This document shows, in pieces, positions 13,730-15,564 of a stretch of DNA of 15,564 bases (positions are counted from its first letter, which is position 1; each line of letters starts with the position of its first letter). Origin of the DNA: Gammaproteobacteria bacterium (GTDB lineage: Bacteria; Pseudomonadota; Gammaproteobacteria; UBA7966); NCBI GenBank assembly GCA_003485715.1, contig DNIF01000153.1:1-15564 (forward strand). Reading direction: 5' to 3'. Under the pieces are notes generated by a model. The model saw nothing but the letters and a program-made list of their open reading frames with translations. It was not told the origin of the DNA and did no database searches. The position numbers and the translations under genes are program-made.

Positions 13730-14518
13730 TCAATGACTCACGAGGAGCTGCGCGATGGATTCTCGCCCCCTCGCGACCTCTACCACGCGCCCGTCATCCA
13801 TTCGCGCCACGGCATCGGCGAAGCTGAAGATCCGGCTATCGTGCGTCACGACAATCACCGCGCAACGGGGTGCCACGGACACCTCGGTGAGCAACTCCAT
13901 CACCCGGTGGCCCGTGTGCGCGTCCAGCGCCGAAGTGGGCTCGTCGCAGACGATGAGCCGCGGCTCATGGATGACAGCGCGCGCCAGGGCCACGCGCTGC
14001 TGCTGTCCACCTGAGAGATAGCGCGGCAGATGGCCAACCCGATCCTTCATGCCCATGGTGGCAAGCAACTCGGCTGCTCGTCGGATCGCGAGACTGCGCT
14101 TCAGCCCGCGGGCCAGCAGCGGCACGGCGACATTCTCTGCCGCCGTGAGCGACGGCAGCAGATTGAACTGCTGAAACACGAAGCCCAGATTCTCGCGCCG
14201 GAAGCGCACGCGTTCACCCGGCGATAGGTCATCGGGATCGATCCCGAGTACCTCGATGTGCCCCGCGCTGCGGTCGAGCAGGCCAGCGATCACGCAGAGC
14301 AGGGTCGTCTTGCCACAGCCCGATGGGCCCACCAGCATGGTGAGCTCCCCATAAGCAACTTCCAGATCGACCTCATTCAGGGCCAGCACCGCGGCGTCAC
14401 CCGCGCCGAAGCGCTTGCTCAGGCCGCGCACTGCAACAGCGGGGGTCGCATCTTTGCCCGGCTCGGGCTCCGGCAACGCGGCCGCACGCGAGGGAATGGT
14501 GGTTCCTTCTGCATTCAT
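13730..14518 (-). CDS. ABC transporter ATP-binding protein (DevA/MacB/LolD-like)
   Basis: The 262-residue protein carries every ABC ATPase motif: Walker A GPSGCGKT at residues 64-71, Q-loop FQQFNLLPSL from 115, signature LSGGQQQR from 168, Walker B LIVCDE from 188 with the catalytic Glu at 193, D-loop SALD and H-loop His226 in VVTHD. The FQQFNLLP and VALARAVIHEP versions are typical of the MacB/LolD/DevA branch that works with FtsX-like permeases. About 25 residues precede the domain. ATG 14518 overlaps the permease stop by four bases (ATGA), so the two are translationally coupled. It energises the exporter from the cytoplasm. No residue appears missing. Confidence 0.94.
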   Translation of the reverse strand: MNAEGTTIPSRAAALPEPEPGKDATPAVAVRGLSKRFGAGDAAVLALNEVDLEVAYGELTMLVGPSGCGKTTLLCVIAGLLDRSAGHIEVLGIDPDDLSPGERVRFRRENLGFVFQQFNLLPSLTAAENVAVPLLARGLKRSLAIRRAAELLATMGMKDRVGHLPRYLSGGQQQRVALARAVIHEPRLIVCDEPTSALDAHTGHRVMELLTEVSVAPRCAVIVVTHDSRIFSFADAVARMDDGRVVEVARGRESIAQLLVSH

Positions 14519-15561
14519 GTGCGGAAGACGACGGCCGGTTCCAGCACGAGCACGCGCCGCAAGGACAGAACACTGGCCAGGGCCACGATCACGAATACCG
14601 TCAGCCCCACGCCCAGCATCGCCTCTGGCAGCAGGATGAGGCCACGTGTGGGCAGATTCTGCTGTGTGATCTGGAAGAATGAGGCACAGAGAAACATGCC
14701 GAGCGAGTAGCCGATGGCGCCCACTACGAAGGCCTGCAGGAGGATCATGCGGGTGAGTGTCCAGTTGCCGACACCGATGGCCTTCAGCGTGCCGAACTGC
14801 TTCAGGTTCTCCAGCGTGAAGATGTAGAAGGTCTGCCCCATCACGACAATGCCCACCAGTGTCGCGATGCTGATGGTGATGCCGAAGTTCACCGGGATGC
14901 CGGTGTTGCGCAGGTAATAGCTCATGTTCTGCCAGGCGAAGTCCTCGCGGGTCTGCGCCCAGAGGCCGGTGGCCGCGCGGATCCGCTCGGTGAGTGCTTG
15001 ACGGTCCACACCCGGCACGGCCTTGGCCAACACGAAGGACATCTGGTTGCGCTCGAGCCCCTGGAAGCCCAGCGCCTCGCTGTAACGGGCGAAGGCGACC
15101 GGGAAGGTGGCGAAGGGTGCGGAGGCATCTGCCACGCCGACCAGGCGCACCATGCGACCGTTCACCTCGAAGGTCCTGGGTAATGTGACTTCTCCCTCCG
15201 GAAAGAAATAGCGATAGCCGGCGTAATCCAGGATGATGGCGTTAGGCTGCCGCAGGTCCTCGATGCGCCCGACGCGCATCTTCCCGTGCGGGGCACCGAC
15301 CAGAGTGGCATCGTCCAGCCCCATCAGGATCACCTGTCGGAACTGTCCGTCAGGCGCAGTCATGCGTGGCAGTCCCTTGAACAGCCTGACCGCCCATTGC
15401 ACACCCTCCACGCCCCGTACTCGTTGCAGATCCGTATCCTTGAGCGGCTGGATCTCGTCGATGTACTGCGTGGCCGGGTCCATCACCCAGATGTCCGCAT
15501 CGACCACGTCGAGTACCTGCGAGGCGGAGAACTCGATGATGCCGACGAAGATCGAGATCTG
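14515..15561 (-). CDS. ABC transporter permease, FtsX-like (DevC/MacB type), N-terminus outside window or interrupted
   Basis: The frame is open from 15561 to its TGA at 14515. Counting from the first usable start (GTG 15507), residues 1-200 form the periplasmic MacB-like core (ADIWVMDPATQYIDEIQPL near the start) and three membrane segments follow at about 208-230, 253-277 and 289-313, with FGTLKAIGVGNW between the first two, a signature of the FtsX domain. The N-terminal membrane helix that family members have lies beyond the right edge. Upstream of 15507 the frame still reads like the family (QISIFVGIIEFSASQVLDV), so GTG 15507 is probably not the true start. However, the last codon of the window in this frame (15562-15564) is TAG; see findings. 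The ATPase gene is coupled by ATGA overlap. Confidence 0.85.
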   Translation of the reverse strand, partial: QISIFVGIIEFSASQVLDVVDADIWVMDPATQYIDEIQPLKDTDLQRVRGVEGVQWAVRLFKGLPRMTAPDGQFRQVILMGLDDATLVGAPHGKMRVGRIEDLRQPNAIILDYAGYRYFFPEGEVTLPRTFEVNGRMVRLVGVADASAPFATFPVAFARYSEALGFQGLERNQMSFVLAKAVPGVDRQALTERIRAATGLWAQTREDFAWQNMSYYLRNTGIPVNFGITISIATLVGIVVMGQTFYIFTLENLKQFGTLKAIGVGNWTLTRMILLQAFVVGAIGYSLGMFLCASFFQITQQNLPTRGLILLPEAMLGVGLTVFVIVALASVLSLRRVLVLEPAVVFRT

Positions 15562-15564
15562 CTA

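Noticed and set aside
1..15564. CRISPR arrays, retron- or DGR-like repeats, complete insertion sequences
   Set aside because: No regularly spaced direct repeats, no reverse transcriptase or transposase motif, and no paired terminal inverted repeats were found on reading through.

Overview
The window looks like a stretch of a GC-rich proteobacterial chromosome. The clues are a tripartite export system with an outer-membrane lipoprotein channel (so Gram-negative), GC-rich codon usage in the flanking genes, and a mix of Uma2, DUF433/DUF5615 and MNT/HEPN-type genes that is common in environmental gamma- and betaproteobacteria. I cannot name the species from the sequence alone.

Layout. (1) Positions 1-1480, minus strand: a DUF433 antitoxin-like gene overlapping a DUF5615 PIN-like gene that runs off the left edge, then a Uma2-family nuclease-like gene, then what looks like a decayed RelE/ParE toxin fragment. 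(2) Positions 1949-10331, plus strand: a surface-glycan block holding a SAM methyltransferase, an uncharacterised small ORF, a Wzx-like flippase, a GT2 glycosyltransferase, a 55-codon ORF that looks truncated, an AsnB-type amidotransferase, a polytopic membrane protein (candidate Wzy polymerase) and a GT4 glycosyltransferase. Stop/start overlaps (TGATG, ATGA, ATGA, GTGA) tie neighbours into two translationally coupled runs: 3093-5673 and 5939-10331. (3) Positions 10332-11061: about 0.7 kb of degenerate sequence with minus-strand remnants of a nucleotidyltransferase / HI0074-like (MNT/HEPN-type) pair. (4) Positions 11062-15564, minus strand: an export operon of FtsX-like permease (cut by the right edge), ABC ATPase, HlyD/DevB-type membrane fusion protein and TolC/NodT-type outer-membrane factor.

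How the genes could work together. In the glycan block, the two glycosyltransferases would build a lipid-linked oligosaccharide, the flippase would move it across the inner membrane, the polytopic membrane protein may polymerise it, and the methyltransferase and AsnB-like enzyme may decorate it (AsnB homologues in some O-antigen clusters amidate uronic acids). The minus-strand operon encodes all the parts of an ABC-driven trans-envelope exporter of the DevBCA/MacAB general type; its substrate cannot be read from the sequence.

The glycan block sits between two zones of intact and decayed toxin-antitoxin-type genes, and its left half looks less GC-rich than the exporter operon, which suggests an exchanged or mosaic accessory region. 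I found no CRISPR array, tRNA, rRNA, complete insertion sequence or clearly new multi-gene system. The most unusual items are the truncated coupled ORF at 5506-5673, the unassigned membrane protein at 7897-9189, the hairpin plus T-run directly before the flippase start, and an in-frame TAG in the permease at the very edge of the window.
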